Origin: Cephalopachus bancanus
Lineage: Eukaryota > Chordata > Mammalia > Primates > Tarsiidae
Length of the DNA: 64,000 nucleotides
Assembly: GCA_027257055.1 (NCBI GenBank)
Contig: JAPVLO010000518.1
Location: 620,001 to 684,000, forward strand
Direction of reading: 5' to 3'
The notes under the pieces are model-generated. The model ran no database searches, was not told the origin of the DNA, and saw only the letters and a list, made by a program, of their open reading frames with translations. Numbering within the stretch: the first letter of the stretch is position 1; the number at the start of each line of letters is the position of its first letter. This document shows positions 1-13,118 of the stretch, piece by piece. Position numbers and translations under genes: made by a program.

Positions 1-189
1 AATATTAAATATATTTAATTTGTATGAATCATTTCATTAAAATATTTGTAAATATTTTTACAAGTAACTTAGTTTTCTTTCATGAGCATACAGTTTTGTC
101 ATTTTATGTTATGCTTGTAATGGTCACATCCAATTCCTGATCAAAACTTTTAATGATGCCCTCTTCAAAAAATCTCTCCATAGCTAAGC

Positions 190-790
190 AGTTTTTTCCC
201 TAAAAGTTTGTAGCAGTTAAAAATTAATAAACTTGGTAACCAAATTAAGAAGTTAGAAAAATAACAAGAGAATAAACCCAAAGAAAATGGAAGAAAATAT
301 TTTAAAAAGCAAAACTGAATACTATAGAACAGAGATTGTAATGGAGAACAGCAAAGTTAAAGTTGGTTCTTTTTCAAAAGACTAATAAGTAACAAAACAT
401 GGCAAAATTGAGCTAGAACAACAGAGAAGACATAGGGCAACTCTTACACTACTATGAGAGTATATTATGAATAGTTTTATGCTAATACATTTGAAAATGT
501 AGATGAAATAAATGAACAAATTCTTAGAAAAATACATCTTTACAAACTGACCGAAAAAGGAATAAAAAATCTGGATGATTCTATAACATTTAGAGAAATG
601 AAATCAATAATTTTAAATCTTCCTATAAAGAGACACCAGGCTCAGTTTTTATAAGATAATTCTATTATAAACATTCACAAACAGATTATTTCAATCATAC
701 ACAAAATTTTTTAATGGATAGATGAAGAGATTTCTCAACTTTTATGAATCTTACATAACTCTGATACCCAAACTAGAAAAATTCTCCAGT
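190..790 (+). mobile_element. Old L1 fragment, ORF2 interior (L1M type)
   Basis: The text follows the L1 ORF2 stretch before the reverse transcriptase core: an ACTATGAGAG..TTTTATGC..AAT block, then a GATGAAATAAATGAACAAATTC-like segment and a GAAATGAAATCAAT segment. The reading frame is lost. Divergence is high, so this is an old copy. Ends are approximate. Confidence 0.6.
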
Positions 791-2425
791 GACCTGCCCA
801 AGTTACTCCCATTTGTCCATCTCCAGTCTAAGAAACAATAGTCAAAATGCCCTGATAGGGAAGACTATGTCAATGAAAAAAAAGTTGACCACTAGAAGTC
901 ACAACAGCTTCTTCCAAGGTCAGATAAACTATAAAGAGCAATTCCAAAGAATTTTATCAAGGCAAAGGGTCACAGAAATATTCAGGAATTGGTCTTTTCC
1001 TTGGAGATAAAGGAGCTTTTCCTCTGCTACATATATTTTGATGAATCCTTTTTCTTATTATTTTTGACCCTTCATAATTTATCCTCCACCCTACATCCCC
1101 TGGAATATTATCCTACCAGTAATGTCAGGGAGAGAATGACTCTGGACCTGACCCTGTAAAAAGCAAAGTTCTGAGAAGCACAAGATGACAGGACTGGAGC
1201 TCCCTCTAGAGCCCATGCTGCCCACAATGGAGGGGTTTTCAGGAAAGTGAATTAGGATGGGTCGATCCTGACCCATTTCCCCATCCTAGCTCATCTTAAT
1301 GGAGAGCCCTTTTCAAAAGACAGAGGTCTGGAAGAGAGGAACTATGCGCTATGACCTTCAGGACTGCTCAGCAATGCTCACTGGTGTCTCTAAAAACAAA
1401 AAGTTTGATCAAGCATGCTCTTTAAGTAAGTTCTCTTGTCAAGATCAACTCTGTATATTCACTGCAAAAGGGATCTGGATAAGTATGTAAAGCAGAAAAT
1501 GTTAATTTGCCCACTGTTCAATCCAGTGGTTTGGATCATAGTCATTGATGCAGTCATAGCAAACTGATATTTTGATTTTACAATAAACTGGTGACTTTAA
1601 AGTTAAAATAAAAACATTTATAAGAAGCAATGTTGGTGATTTTTAACTTTCTTTAGAAAAACACAAGAAGTTAACATGTTAATGAAAAACAGCAACAGCA
1701 TCTTCATTTGAGCATAAATCTCGGGATTTTAAATCATTATTGACTTTGTTTATGAAAAAATAAAAGATTCAGGTATAATGTTGAGAAATGTCATTTTTGA
1801 TGTATTATATAGTTACAATTTAAATAGCAGAGAAAATGCTACTTCTAATTTGTTCCTGATGTTATTAGAGATCGAGAATATTCAACTTTGCTTTTGATAA
1901 CTACGAAGCAGAAATAATTTGGGTAAGAGCTGATAATATTTTTCTAACATTTGGAGGAACTGAATAAGAATGACTAAGTGCTCGGTCTTGACACAATACA
2001 AAAATTGTCTTGTCCACAAAGTCTTCAAAAAGTGGCTTCATTTTTTTAAGTTTGTTTAGTTGAAGTTATAAAACAGTTTAAAATAGTCTCTAAAATACAT
2101 TCCTGTTACTTTGAGTCATTACTACAGACAGACAAAATGAAAGAGCTAGCCCCATTAACACAAAATTAAACTCTTTACTAAATATGGTGTTTTGTTAGTA
2201 ATGCATAAACCCATTATAAGGATCACAATGACATTTTTATAACACTGCAGTTTATAAAAGGCATTCATAGCCATTATCTTTCTTGATCTTCAGAACAAGG
2301 TAGATCTGGCATATACAAGGTGTGATACTAAATAGCCTCGTCAGGTTGCACATTGTAAGTCCAATTTTTTTGTTTATGAAATTTTCTAAATACTAACCAG
2401 GCCTCCAGCACCAATCTCTTTAGTA
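790..2425. other. Intronic DNA, nothing recognised
   Basis: AT-rich sequence with only short chance reading frames. I see no repeat family text, RNA gene or exon here. Confidence 0.6.
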
Positions 2426-2429
2426 ATAG

Positions 2430-2900
2430 TAGAGTAATAATAACAACAGTAATCATAGCTAACATTTTTGAGTGCTATGTTCTAGGTTCAGCTTTAAGTG
2501 TCTGACATGCATTAATTCAATAATCCCAAGAATACAGAAGAGAGATTTTACTTAAAGTCTTATCTGACTGAGAAAAATCTAGAATACCTACCTATCTGTC
2601 TAGTTTTGCCCCATTTTCTTTATTCTTTAGTTTCACTCTATCTTTGATTATATTCCCAACATTTACTTTATTGGTAAATGCCCACCAATACTTGGTTAGC
2701 TGATGTTACTTTTTTAAAGTCCATAACTTGAAATATCTCTTTATTTGTATCTGAAATAAACATGTATATGCTTTAGAAAAATACAGGCATGAAAATCAAA
2801 AGACAGAAATAGTTAGATGCCTTGCCCAAAGTCATCCAGCCATTAAGATGGCAAGTCAAGATGCAAATCTTCTGACCACCCATTAGTCCTCCTTCCTTGA
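2430..2900 (+). repeat. MIR SINE, split
   Basis: A MIR-like left part (AGCTAACATTTTTGAGTGCT at about 2457) and a right part (GCCTTGCCCAAAGTCATCCAG at about 2820) lie in the same order and orientation. About 260 bases of other sequence lie between them. Core words are retained but diverged. Confidence 0.55.
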
Positions 2901-3504
2901 TGCCTCCAGAACCTGCTCAAGTCTGTTACTATCTTCTCTGGAACTGTGTCTGTGACTTAGCAACCCAGTCCACCTTCACCACCACCATCAGCAAGCAAAT
3001 TTATTAAGAATGTTTCTGCATTTAATTTAGGGCAGGAATGGATAACACAGAGCCAAGAATGCTGACATTGTCCTTTTCCTGTAGGAATTCACAGTCTAAG
3101 ATTACTGACAATGATATCAGAGGTGCAACCAAAGGGACATTATGGGAGAAGAACCATCCCAAGCTCTAGGCTAAAGTAATGAAATGATGAGATGAGGGGT
3201 GCCTCATCACAACTAAGCCTGCTTGAAGAGGGAAGTCTGGTAAACATATCGATAATTATTTCCTCCTATAAACAGCATCTCCTTCCTTTCATGATGATAC
3301 AGAATGGTGAAAATGCATATTGAAGACTTAACTGAACAAATGCACATTAAGTTGGGAGGCAAAATAAACTGGAAAAAATTGAACTGCCTTGGGAATCCAG
3401 TGTGTATTGATTACAATTTTACCACGGTGTTCTTTTGGCCAGATCCTTAATTTCCCTCAGACTTAGTGGCAATATGCTGTAGGACAGGAGAAAAGTTTGA
3501 TTTT

Positions 3505-3690
3505 GGCTCAGACCACTTATTGAATCTGTGACATTTTACAATTTTTGAGCAATTTTAAGCCTCAATTTCATATAATAATGCTACAGTATAGGATTATTAT
3601 CAAGGTTAAATATACTAAATTAAAGTTTTTTGCAAATGGTAGTTACGTGATAGCATTTACCATTGTTATTTCTTTATCTAGAAAACGAGG
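3505..3690 (+). repeat. MIR SINE fragment
   Basis: The MIR 'cannot-wait' order is seen: a TGTGACATTTT block, AGCCTCAATTTC, ATGCTACAGTATAGGATTATTATCAAGGTTAAAT and a weak tail. Old and diverged. Confidence 0.55.
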
Positions 3691-6115
3691 AGATTGTGTT
3701 AAATAAATTTTAATATCCCTCCAACTTCCCAAATCCTATGAATCTGTATCCATTTAGTACAAGGCTAAGTACACTCGTTAAATAGTTTTTTTAGCTATTT
3801 GTTGCTCAGAGGTGGATTATGACTTTTTTTACAGTACAGAGAGTCAATCAATTCACATTTGGAAAATAATACTAGTTTTCAATTAACCCACAATCTAACT
3901 GGAGTACAGTACCAATGAAAGTCATAAATGGAGGTGAAAAAAGAAAGCCTAAGCAAAAAGTCTCAAATTGCTTAGGTTGAGAATATTTTATCTAATCTAC
4001 CTTCTAATACAAAATTACCTATGAGTTAGTACAAATCTTTCAAAATTTTCCAAAGAAGATAAAATTATTTTTCTAAATTCATATTAAATTATTTTTTCTC
4101 CTGGAATAGTTTCTTTCAAAAGTTTTGACTGGAGCCTACAGTAATTAATACATTTTACATTGCAACCTAGTCCATGCACACATATATGTGTAAATATATA
4201 AATGTTTTAGAAAATAAAGTTTTCACAAGACCTTTATTATCTGCACTGCATTTTTATTTTCTACTCTGTTTTAATCCAAGTTCTAATTTTGATCCTTATC
4301 TATTAACTGATATCATAACCTTTAAAAAGACACCCAACACCTTTAAAACACTATAGTAGAGCATTCCTTTCTCTATGAAAGTTTTAATAACATACCAAAT
4401 AGTCTGTATTGTGTGTTTTCCAGCCAACTGGTTAAAGTGTAGATATTCAGTTAGCTGATATTTTGCATCACACAGATCCACAATATCACCAGTTATTAAT
4501 TATCTGACTCTGAATCTGAGATGAATTCAATTAACCTAGCTTGTAATTTGATATGTTCTTAAAATGCTCCGTAAATGTGTTAACCCAAATGTTCATTGCA
4601 AGTTCCTTTCCCCATTAAAGGCAGTAGAGAAATCAATTTAACCTCACAATTTGTAACTATATTTTCAAAGAGAAACTATAGGAAACCTTTTCATTGAATT
4701 TTATAATGACTTTTTTTTTCTTTGGTTGGCTTATTTTAGTCTTTCTCCATATATCCATCAGTTGTGGAGAAAGTTTGGTCATCCCTCCCTTTTGAATAAC
4801 TTAATCCCCTGCATGGGAGGTGGAGCCATAGAGTTCTTCTTTCTTGGTAATTCGGATTACCAAACTCTGTACCATTCAGCTCTCTGCTTGTCCTGTGCCA
4901 ATACATTTTAAGCCATTGATGATATCAAATTCAATAGGCTTTTCAACTTTGAATTTTATCATATATTTTCTATTCAGTCATCATTTTTTTTTGGTGATAC
5001 TCTTCTATGTCATTGTCATTTTCTACAGCTGGATCTGCTTGTCTGTTTTTTTAAATACCGAGCCTTCTGTCAATAATAATACATACTTTCCATTCTGATG
5101 TTACAGCACCTCACTCATGATCTTCATTGAAGCCAAGTAAGGGCCATGTCCAAAAGAAGTTTTCAAACACTTACGTGAATGGCCCTGTGACACATTCTGT
5201 ACTAAAGCTAAAGTGGGGTCCCCATCAAACTCTTTTCTGTCATTGTTTTCTAACAGGGCAAAGAATGTGGAGAATGCTCATGATTAGCTAAATTCTGCAT
5301 GTGGACTTCTAGGCTGCAGCCTCTTTCCAGATCTACCACTATTTATCTTTCACTACTCTTCCACTAGCCATTTCATTGCTAAGTCATAAACTTAAAATTC
5401 TATGTAATTAGAAGACTGGCTTCACTCAGACTATCATTTTGGATCTTCTCTCCTGTTGAGCAACCTCTACCCAGCTGCAGACCTTGGTTTCATTAGGCTG
5501 GGAAAGATGTCAGAACCCAAGTATGGCAATCCTGTGGCAGCAACTCTATTTCAGAAAAGTTTGCCTTCTTCCTTCATCTTGCCCAATAATAGTCAAATAT
5601 GGTTCATGTCTACATTGGTCAAAAAAGTATTTATCTTCCTCTTGAAAGTGTGCTCAAGATTACAGTTAGGAAAATTTAAACTTTGAATAATACCAGGGCC
5701 TTATGCAATGGGAGTGTCATCAAATCATAGTCATAATTTGAGAGCTTATGTTTTTAACCATGATATTGTCAGAACATTTGGGATGCTGAGGGAGGTTGTT
5801 TTTGTTTATATCTATTTTTCCAAATGTCACAGTAACATTTCAAACAGCATTATGATTAAGTCATCAAATAACTTATCTACTATTTGCTATGTGAATCAGC
5901 CTCTTACTTTCCATTATGTTACTATCTTCTTATTATTACCAAGAATAAAGGTCAGCTCCTTGGACTTTCTTCATATCAAATAAAAATTCCAGTTGACTCA
6001 TTATGAGAAGGAAAATTCACATTAATTAAAGCTGATGCAGACCCTAAAGTTCTAATATAATATGGAAATTATACTTTAAAATTAGTCCAGTTATCATGCT
6101 AATAAGCCCTACATT
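3690..6115. other. Intronic DNA, nothing recognised
   Basis: About 2.4 kb of AT-rich intron. Several 60-90 codon open frames occur, none with protein-like composition or family motifs. Confidence 0.55.
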
Positions 6116-6126
6116 AGAACTCTCCT

Positions 6127-6402
6127 GCCGGGCTTGGTGGCTCAGCCTGTAATCCCGCGCCTTTGGGAGGCTGAGGTGAGTGGATTGCCTGAGCCCGCGG
6201 GTTTGAGACCCGCCTGGGCAGGCGAGACCTTATCTCTACAACAAATCAAAAAATTAGCCGGGCGTGGTAGCGCGCGCCTGTAATTCGGCTACTGGGAAGG
6301 CTGAGGGGGAAGGATCGCCGGAGCCCAGCAGGTCAAGGCTGCGCAGGAGCGGCCACTGCACTCCAGTCTGGGCGACAGAGTGAGACTCCAACTCAAAAAA
6401 AA
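6127..6402 (+). mobile_element. Alu, lineage-specific dimer
   Basis: A complete dimeric Alu: left arm with GTGGCTCAGCCTGTAATCCC, middle A-rich linker, right arm ending CACTCCAGTCTGGGCGACAG and an A tail. It is flanked by an 11-base direct repeat AGAACTCTCCT at 6116-6126 and 6403-6413, the target-site duplication. The pol III B box has decayed to GGTTTGAGACC. It shares many non-standard bases with the copies at 60667 and 61298. Confidence 0.93.
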
Positions 6403-6687
6403 AGAACTCTCCTGGAATGTTCTTTGTTTCGTGCCAATGTGATCCAAAGTTCTCTCTGCTCTTCTTCTCATAGTTTATCCGCTCATACCACACATAGCAG
6501 TGCATTGATCCACATATGGTAACTCTAGCTACATGCTCTGCTGTTTCTTTATTTCATTTTAAATTTTGCTCACTTAGATTTCTGAGTTATGTACATAACT
6601 GTAATATACTGTAATATACTGGCTTAGGCATCTGGACCCACTTTCCTGAGTCATAGCATCATTCCAAAACAAAAACAGCAATTATCA

Positions 6688-7136
6688 CAGCACTTTTCAC
6701 AATAGCAAAAACATGAAACCAACCCAGATTCCCATCAAAAGTGAACTGGATAAAGAAACTGTGGTACATATACACGATGGAATATTATGCAGCCATAATG
6801 AAGAACAAAATCATAGCCTTCACAGCAACACGGATGCTGCTGAAGACCATCATACTAAGTGAACTACCACAGAAACAAAGAACTGAATACCACATGTTCT
6901 CTCTCATAAGCAGGCCCTGATCACTGGTCACATGGGCACAAGAATGGGCCCAGCAGACACTGGACACTGCTAGAAGAGAAAGGGAGGGAAGAGGAAGGGG
7001 AGAACGTGGCATCATACTTGGTCCACTATCAGAGGGAGAGAGGGCCAGCTAGAAGCCCAAACTGCACCTGCATGGAACCTGCTTATGTAGCAAATCCTCA
7101 CTTGTACTCCACAACTCTAAAATTAAAAAATAAAAA
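6688..7136 (+). mobile_element. L1 3' end, 5'-truncated
   Basis: It contains the last ORF2 codons (CACAATAGCAAAAACATG, then ATGGAATATTATGCAGCCAT), the ORF2 end near CATGTTCTCTCTCATAAG and a purine-rich 3' UTR, ending in an A-rich tail. An 11-base duplication AGCAATTATCA flanks it at 6677-6687 and 7137-7147. It is older than the two full-length L1s. Confidence 0.85.
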
Positions 7137-7149
7137 AGCAATTATCAAA

Positions 7150-8385
7150 TAGGTGCTTTCATGCTAAGCATCTGATGCCATGCTCTTGCTAGACATTTAT
7201 TAAAAATATTCATTATTTATTTATAGAAGTATATAAGCACCTTGTTAACATTTTTACAGTGGGAAAGCTATTAAATGTGTAGCTTTGCTCCAAGAATTAA
7301 AAAAAAAAGCTCCTAACAATATGCCATATGAGTTATATAAGACCTGTTATTTTTCACATATGTCCACTTGAAATCTCACTCTATAAAAAATTGTTTGTTT
7401 TGACACTCTAACATATTTTCTAACATTTCTTTGATTGTCACATTTCTTGTCACACCACATATAAGAAAAAATAAAGTTTCTAAACTATTTCAAATCACTT
7501 TCTTGTGTAAGTTTGGCTTGGTAAATGAAAATTTCTTATAAATTAGAAAAATAAAAACTTCCCTCACCAGCAGTACACAAATTCTTTCCTCTACGCCTGG
7601 GAGAATGTTTGAAATGTTCTGATAGAGGAAAAACCCCTCTTTGGGATCACTCCATAACACTGAATTTAGGATGAACATGCAGCTCTTTGAGGCAAGAGCT
7701 CACTTCTCATACTGCTCAGCCCTCGCCAAATGGTAAGGACTGATGAATATTCTAAACACTGAGTCTGCACTTGAGTACATCCCAACCTTGTCCCCTCTTC
7801 CAAGCACCCACATCAGAGCTCTGCATATCTGAACAGCAGCCACCCTGAACAGGCTCAGCAGGCTCCCTGGGAGTACAGGACGAGCATGTTAGCACTGACA
7901 CCCAGAAAGAGTGGGAAAGCCCATTGTCTTCTCCCATGCTTATGCTCTTGAAGGTGCACAAGGAAAGCCAAGCTGGAACAGGTCCCTGCTCTTCATGAAA
8001 GAAAGCCTGATCTCTTGATTCTCAAATAAAACCTCCATTTTTTGGGATGATGTGATTTTTTTTAACTGGGAAACTAAATGGGGAGGGAAAATTTGCTGAA
8101 CCCTGAGATATGATTGATTATCTCCAAGTATTTGTAATAAAGAGCATTACCTATATATTATAAAAGCCTCCATTTGGGGGCTCATCATGAGTTAGGTTGT
8201 CAAGTCACAACCATTGCCATCAAATAATATCTAATGGTTCTTTCAGTGTGGTCACTACAGATGCCACACATCACTGAAAAAATGAGTACCATGGCTTTCC
8301 AAGTATACAGCATTCACTTCTCATCATGACATGTAAGGAATTTAAAAATCACTCCTTTCTCTTTTCATTCTTCACCTATTAGTTA
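7150..8385. other. Intronic DNA, nothing recognised
   Basis: No clear repeat or gene text. Minus-strand open frames of 62-69 codons at 7490-7961 look like chance. Confidence 0.5.
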
Positions 8386-8880
8386 TTCATCAATTCAACA
8401 AAATTTTATCGCACACCTACTATGTGTCAGAAATACACATACCACTATGTGCCAGGATACAGCAATAATAACAACAAAAGAACAGCAATCATACCCAACA
8501 CCCATATAGTGCCTGCTTACTCTAAGCCAGGAATTAAGCATATACATTAGTTCATTTAATCCTTGTACCCATATCCTGTGAGGTACAATTATATGCCTAT
8601 TTGCAGATGAACAACTAAAGTATAGAAAGATTAATTTCCCAAATCACACAGTACATTTCAGAGCCAGTTTTCAAATCAGCATCTTTTAACTCTAATGTCC
8701 ACTGCTTGACCTCCATGCTATATAAAGAAAAACAGACAAGGCCTTATGGAATTTTCAATGTACTAGAGAAGACAGAAATTAAATAAACATGGGAATGCAC
8801 TATAATTTCAAATGCTGATGAGATCTATGAGACAAGAGCAGCGTGCTATAAAATACGATAGCATAACATTGCAAAGGTTC
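8385..8880. repeat. Ancient mammalian repeat interrupted by a MIR
   Basis: Text of the type CACACCTACTATGTGTCAGAA (8411 on) is followed by a MIR at about 8490-8725 (TTCATTTAATCCTTGTACCC, then GCAGATGAACAACTAAAG). The outer repeat resumes near 8735 with ACAGACAAGGCCTTATGGAA. The outer family is L2-like or another old element; I cannot name it by eye. Confidence 0.5.
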
Positions 8881-9544
8881 TTCTTGTAGGCTAAGGAATA
8901 CAGTGATTACCTTTGAGACTCATCTTACCTAAATGACAAAGTCATAAAATTTAAGATAGCAAGCTAGCTAAAAAGAATTTGGGAGAACTGTGGTTGGGAG
9001 GCTGGAGGAAACTGACTATACAATTCAGTCCTTAACTCTTGCCATAAAGTCTTGCCATCTTGGTGGCCATTCTTGGTGGTACATTCAGAATGGTGACAGA
9101 TGAGGAATTTGAGGGATACAAAAAACTTCTTTCCTTATCCCTCCTGCATAAGAACATCCAGCCTGGATCAGGTACCACTTCTGCCCGGATGAAAGTGAGT
9201 ACCTGTCCTCATCTGCAGCCTTCCACCAGGAAATCCACACTGGATGTCTATGAAAACTTAAATTCCACCTTTTAGCTGATTTTATATATATATATTTGAC
9301 CTAAAATGGTGAATACATCAGCTTCTGGAAACAACTCAAGGTATGGATTATAATCAGTAGAACAAACAAAACACTTTAGTGAGATATGGCTATTAGTAGA
9401 CTTGGAAACCAACTGAAATACTGATTTACAGAGGACAAGAACATAGAAGCAGAGAATCAAGTTCCCAGAGGGACAAAATTCCCTTTCTATCTTAATGGAA
9501 AAAAACATATTCTGGAATTTATTACCCTGCTTGAGCAATTACAG
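8880..9544. other. Intronic DNA, nothing recognised
   Basis: No family text or exon signal was found. Confidence 0.5.
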
Positions 9545-9545
9545 A

Positions 9546-9574
<29 letters not shown>
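9545..9574. repeat. (TG)n microsatellite
   Basis: About 15 uninterrupted TG units followed by a TTTGTG imperfection. Likely polymorphic. Confidence 0.95.
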
Positions 9575-9577
<3 letters not shown>

Positions 9578-12240
9578 TGTTTTCTTCTCAAGAAGTTGTC
9601 TCCGTATATTTAGGAAACTTTTACATCTCTGATTGTCATTATTTATTTTATGCATTATTTTTTATGTCTTCAGTCTTTATATTAGGCGTAGTCCATAAGT
9701 ACAGGATTACATTCAAAGTGAGTGTGACATATTAGCCCCTAGTTCTGTGCTTCCTAGTTTCATGCTAGTGAGGTTAATAAAGATTTAAGGGAGAGAGAGA
9801 GGGCAAGGTTTTTATAACAGTGCCATTAGTTACATGTTCTTCACACATCTAGACAGATGAACAACATCATTTTCAGGTCCGATAAATTAATTATTTTTTC
9901 TGATTCATTGTTCAGAGTCATAAAAATAATAATTCTTGATATTATATGACCACAATAAAGCCTCTGGCTTCATCATCTGAGTGTACCATTTCATATAAGA
10001 TTATATATTCTACCTGGCACTAATTTAGGATGTTACTATAATAAAATGCTTAGATAATACACAACTGAATACACAAAATACACAAGTGAATCATTTGCTT
10101 TCCAATGAGGGTTAAACAATCTCTAATAAGCAAATAGTACAGTAAGTCTCACCTTTCATATTTATCAAATTACACCTGAGATTAACCTAGGAGCAGTTAA
10201 ATAATAACTAGGAGGAGGCTGCTTGACAGTAAAGAGGAATAGCCTAAAGGTCAGAACCTGAACTTTCAGTCACTTATAATACATGTTAAATTTCTCGTTA
10301 GTGTCATGAGACTTTTAAAAAATCCTGAAAACAATGTTAAAAGTGGCATTCTTCAGAAACATCTTCTATATCTCATTCCTTAAAAATATGTGAATATAAC
10401 TGACTTAGATTTTTATTTGACCTGTCATTATAATCCATTTTTTTAATTAGTATACTTCGTTAATGAACAAAATCATGTTGTATAGTTTACACAGAAATAA
10501 CATACCAAATAAATTGTAAATAAAAGTTTAAAAAAATATGACACTTAAGGTTCTACACTTCTCCAAACTGAAGTAAAAGTCCTTATATCTTCTTTGGTAC
10601 AAAGACTACATTTTACATAACATGAAAAGCAGAACAGTATATTTATGTCAAATGTCTGAGAACAACATTATATTTCAGCATTTCAGAGCAAATGATTTTT
10701 GTGTGATCTATTCCAGAAAAGAAAAAGAAAAGAAAAACACCATAATAGTTGCAGTTTGTATTAACTTCAAAGCCAGTATATCTTTCCCAAAGATAATTTT
10801 CTGTCTTTAGGAAAAAACAAACAAATGAGTTTAGAGTATAAAACCTCATAAAAATCAAATATTTAAGAGCATGTTGCTGAGAAATCACCTGCAAATTACT
10901 TTCAGACCTTTAAAAACAATCTTAATTTGACTCACCAGCCTAAATAGGTCATTTAACTCAGAAAAATTAAAATTAGCTATGCAGGGTCAATTATTTTTTG
11001 TCTCCAAAAGCTGCATCCTGTATGTCCTATTCCCTTCAAAGTCAAACCAGAGCTAAGTGTCAAGAACAACCATAATACATAAATATATTCCAGATCTCAA
11101 AGTTATTCTGCTCTTGACAGGGCCATAAAAGTTAACATTATATATAAAAACACGGAGTGAGGAGGTGTATCAAAAAGTTGCAGGTTGGGGGACAGAAGAA
11201 GTCGCAGAACTCTCACATTTCAGGAGGACAATGGTATGTGTGAGGGAGGTGGGTCTCTCCAGGTGTTCATTTCTCCCTGTTCACATACACACTTTCCCAG
11301 TACATGGCAAATCAAAATCAGGAGAGACACACTTTGTACAAAACAAACACATCCATACGAGTTTAGCCTCCCACAAGTTTCTCTTTTGTTATCAAACTGG
11401 TAATGTAAGCTCGTGAGTCTTAATGCTGTTGCTCAGCACCTTTAAGGATTTAATCATCCTACAACACTTGAGAAAACTCAGGGATTAGATCCCTATTTCC
11501 CAGAAAACCTTCCCAGGAATAAGATGACAGAATCTTGAAACTAGCATCGTAAGTGAACAATAAAATACAACAAAACACAAATGAGAAGTTTAGCTGCCTG
11601 AGATAGTCAGTACTCTTCCACAACCAGACGATCCATAAACTCAAAAGGGTCTCAACAATGTTGAAACAGGAAAATGCCAAGGATCTGAGGACCCTTGACT
11701 TTAGAAGAAAGGACATCCAAGCTAGCTGGTAGAGAGGATACTGGCATGGGAGAAGTACAGTGAGGAGTCTGATTTATTTCAGGACTCTTCAAAGCCACCA
11801 GGAAATGCATCCTCATCCTTTCTGGGTTAAAAGTAACTTTGATGCTTGGAAGTACGTTCACATCCTCCAGCTAGCAACAATATACCATCCACAGGCAAAG
11901 AGTGATCAGAGATGCTAATAAAACAGGTTTTGCTCTCTGCCCACTCCCCTGAAGCCACTTCCCCAAAATGAAATCCTGAACAATCTTGAATTCCTAGTCT
12001 TCTCTGTTTAGAGATGAAACCGAAGGACCTTTGTCAAGGAGGCAAACTGAAGACTTGACATTGGGAACTGCTGAGGAACGTTCTAAAGTACATTTTTCTT
12101 AAAAGGGGAGAAACCCAAAACAGGATTTATTCACCCCCAGGCGGAAGCTAAAATATTTATGACTGTCCGGGATAGGCTTGACCACTGTCACTCCATTCCC
12201 CCACCCCCCATCCCCATGAAGCAGACAGAAACCGTCCCAG
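9575..12240. other. Intronic DNA up to the CpG island
   Basis: About 2.7 kb with no repeat family I can name. Chance open frames of 60-85 codons occur at 10622-11861 on both strands and lack protein-like features. Confidence 0.5.
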
Positions 12241-12670
12241 CAGCGAGGGGCCGAGCGGCCTGGCTGCTTCTTGCACTGTAACCTCTCTAAATCCGCTTTT
12301 CGCTCCGCGGTGCCAGTCCCTCCTCAGTCCCCCCGCCCAGCTCTCTAAGCGGTCGCTTCTCCCCTCCGCCCCCCCATTCTTAGTTCGGAGAGGACTCAGT
12401 CCAACAAGCGCTCTGCCTCGGGCGCGTCCCTCTGGGTGGTGTCCCCCGCACTTGGGAGGTTCACGAAAGCCCCCGGGACGAGGTGCTGGTGCCGGGGCGG
12501 GAGAACCCCGAGGGTTCTGGCCTCCCAGGGCTCCCACCCCAGCACCTCGACGCCTGAGCGGATTAAGTTGCTGGGCGCCCCGCGGCGCGCACGGCCCCCG
12601 TCCCTCCCACTCTGGCCCCTCCCCGGCTCGGACGCCCCGGGGTCCCCCGCCTCCGCGGAGGTGAGCGCGC

Positions 12671-12682
12671 ACTCACCGGAGG
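12671..12682 (-). other. LHFPL3: 5' splice donor of LHFPL3 exon 1
   Basis: On the minus strand the text reads CCTCCG|GTGAGTGCG, a strong donor. The exon stops after the first base of a codon, which matches a Ser-Ala junction in the LHFPL3 family. Reading on into the intron produces unrelated residues, supporting the border. Confidence 0.88.
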
Positions 12683-13118
12683 TGAGCTGCATCCAGGCAC
12701 AGATCTTGTACACGGTGGCCGTGTTGCAGAAGAAGAAGAGGGTAAAGCACACGATGCAGGCGATGATGAGCATCATGGAGAGGCCGATAAAGAAGGAGGC
12801 GGCTTTGAAGGCGCCCGAGGGCAGCGTGGAGAAGTCCGTGAAGCTGCCCCTGCAGGTCAGCTCCCGGGAGAAGCCGTTGCCGATGCAGTAGTGGAAGAGC
12901 CCGAAATAGCCGGCTTGCGGGGTGTCCACGCCGTCGCCGATCCAGTAGGGCTGGATGAAGCACACCACGTTGACGATGGCAAAGCAGATGGTGAAGATGG
13001 CCCACAGCACGCCGATGGCCCGCGAGTTCCGCACATAGTTGGTGTGGTACAGCTTGGCAGCCTCCTGAGCCGGGAGCATCGCGGCGGCGGCGGCGGCAGC
13101 GGCGGCGGCTCCGGGCAT
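12677..13118 (-). CDS. LHFPL3: LHFPL3 first coding exon (tetraspan membrane protein, partial)
   Basis: This exon encodes the first 147 residues plus one base of the next codon. The product is an LHFPL family four-pass membrane protein (claudin/PMP22-like fold). Relatives are known partners: LHFPL4 with GABA-A receptors and LHFPL5 with the hair-cell transduction channel. The role of LHFPL3 itself is inferred by kinship. Seen here: M-P-G, ten alanines, a second Met at residue 14, and first membrane segment at about 34-55. An extracellular loop follows with GYFGLFHYC (70-78) and LTCRGSF (87-93), then a second membrane segment at about 105-130. The exon ends in WMQLTS. The start at 13118 is the first in-frame ATG and has A at -3. 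The 3' border is a canonical G|GTGAGT donor at 12677/12676, phase 1. LHFPL4 is less likely because its N-terminus and loop differ. Remaining exons lie beyond the left edge. Confidence 0.95.
13080..13109 (-). repeat. LHFPL3: GCG/GCC repeat encoding ten alanines in LHFPL3
   Basis: Ten consecutive alanine codons, nearly all GCC or GCG with one GCT, sit between the first ATG (13118) and the second in-frame ATG (13079). Such runs are length-variable in mammals. A start at the second ATG would bypass it. Confidence 0.85.

Larger units (their letters stand above)
1..12676 (-). other. LHFPL3: LHFPL3 intron 1 (5' part)
   Basis: This is all sequence downstream of the exon 1 donor to the window edge. 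No further exon with plausible splice sites and LHFPL3 homology is present. It is AT-rich and holds the repeats listed separately. Confidence 0.85.
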
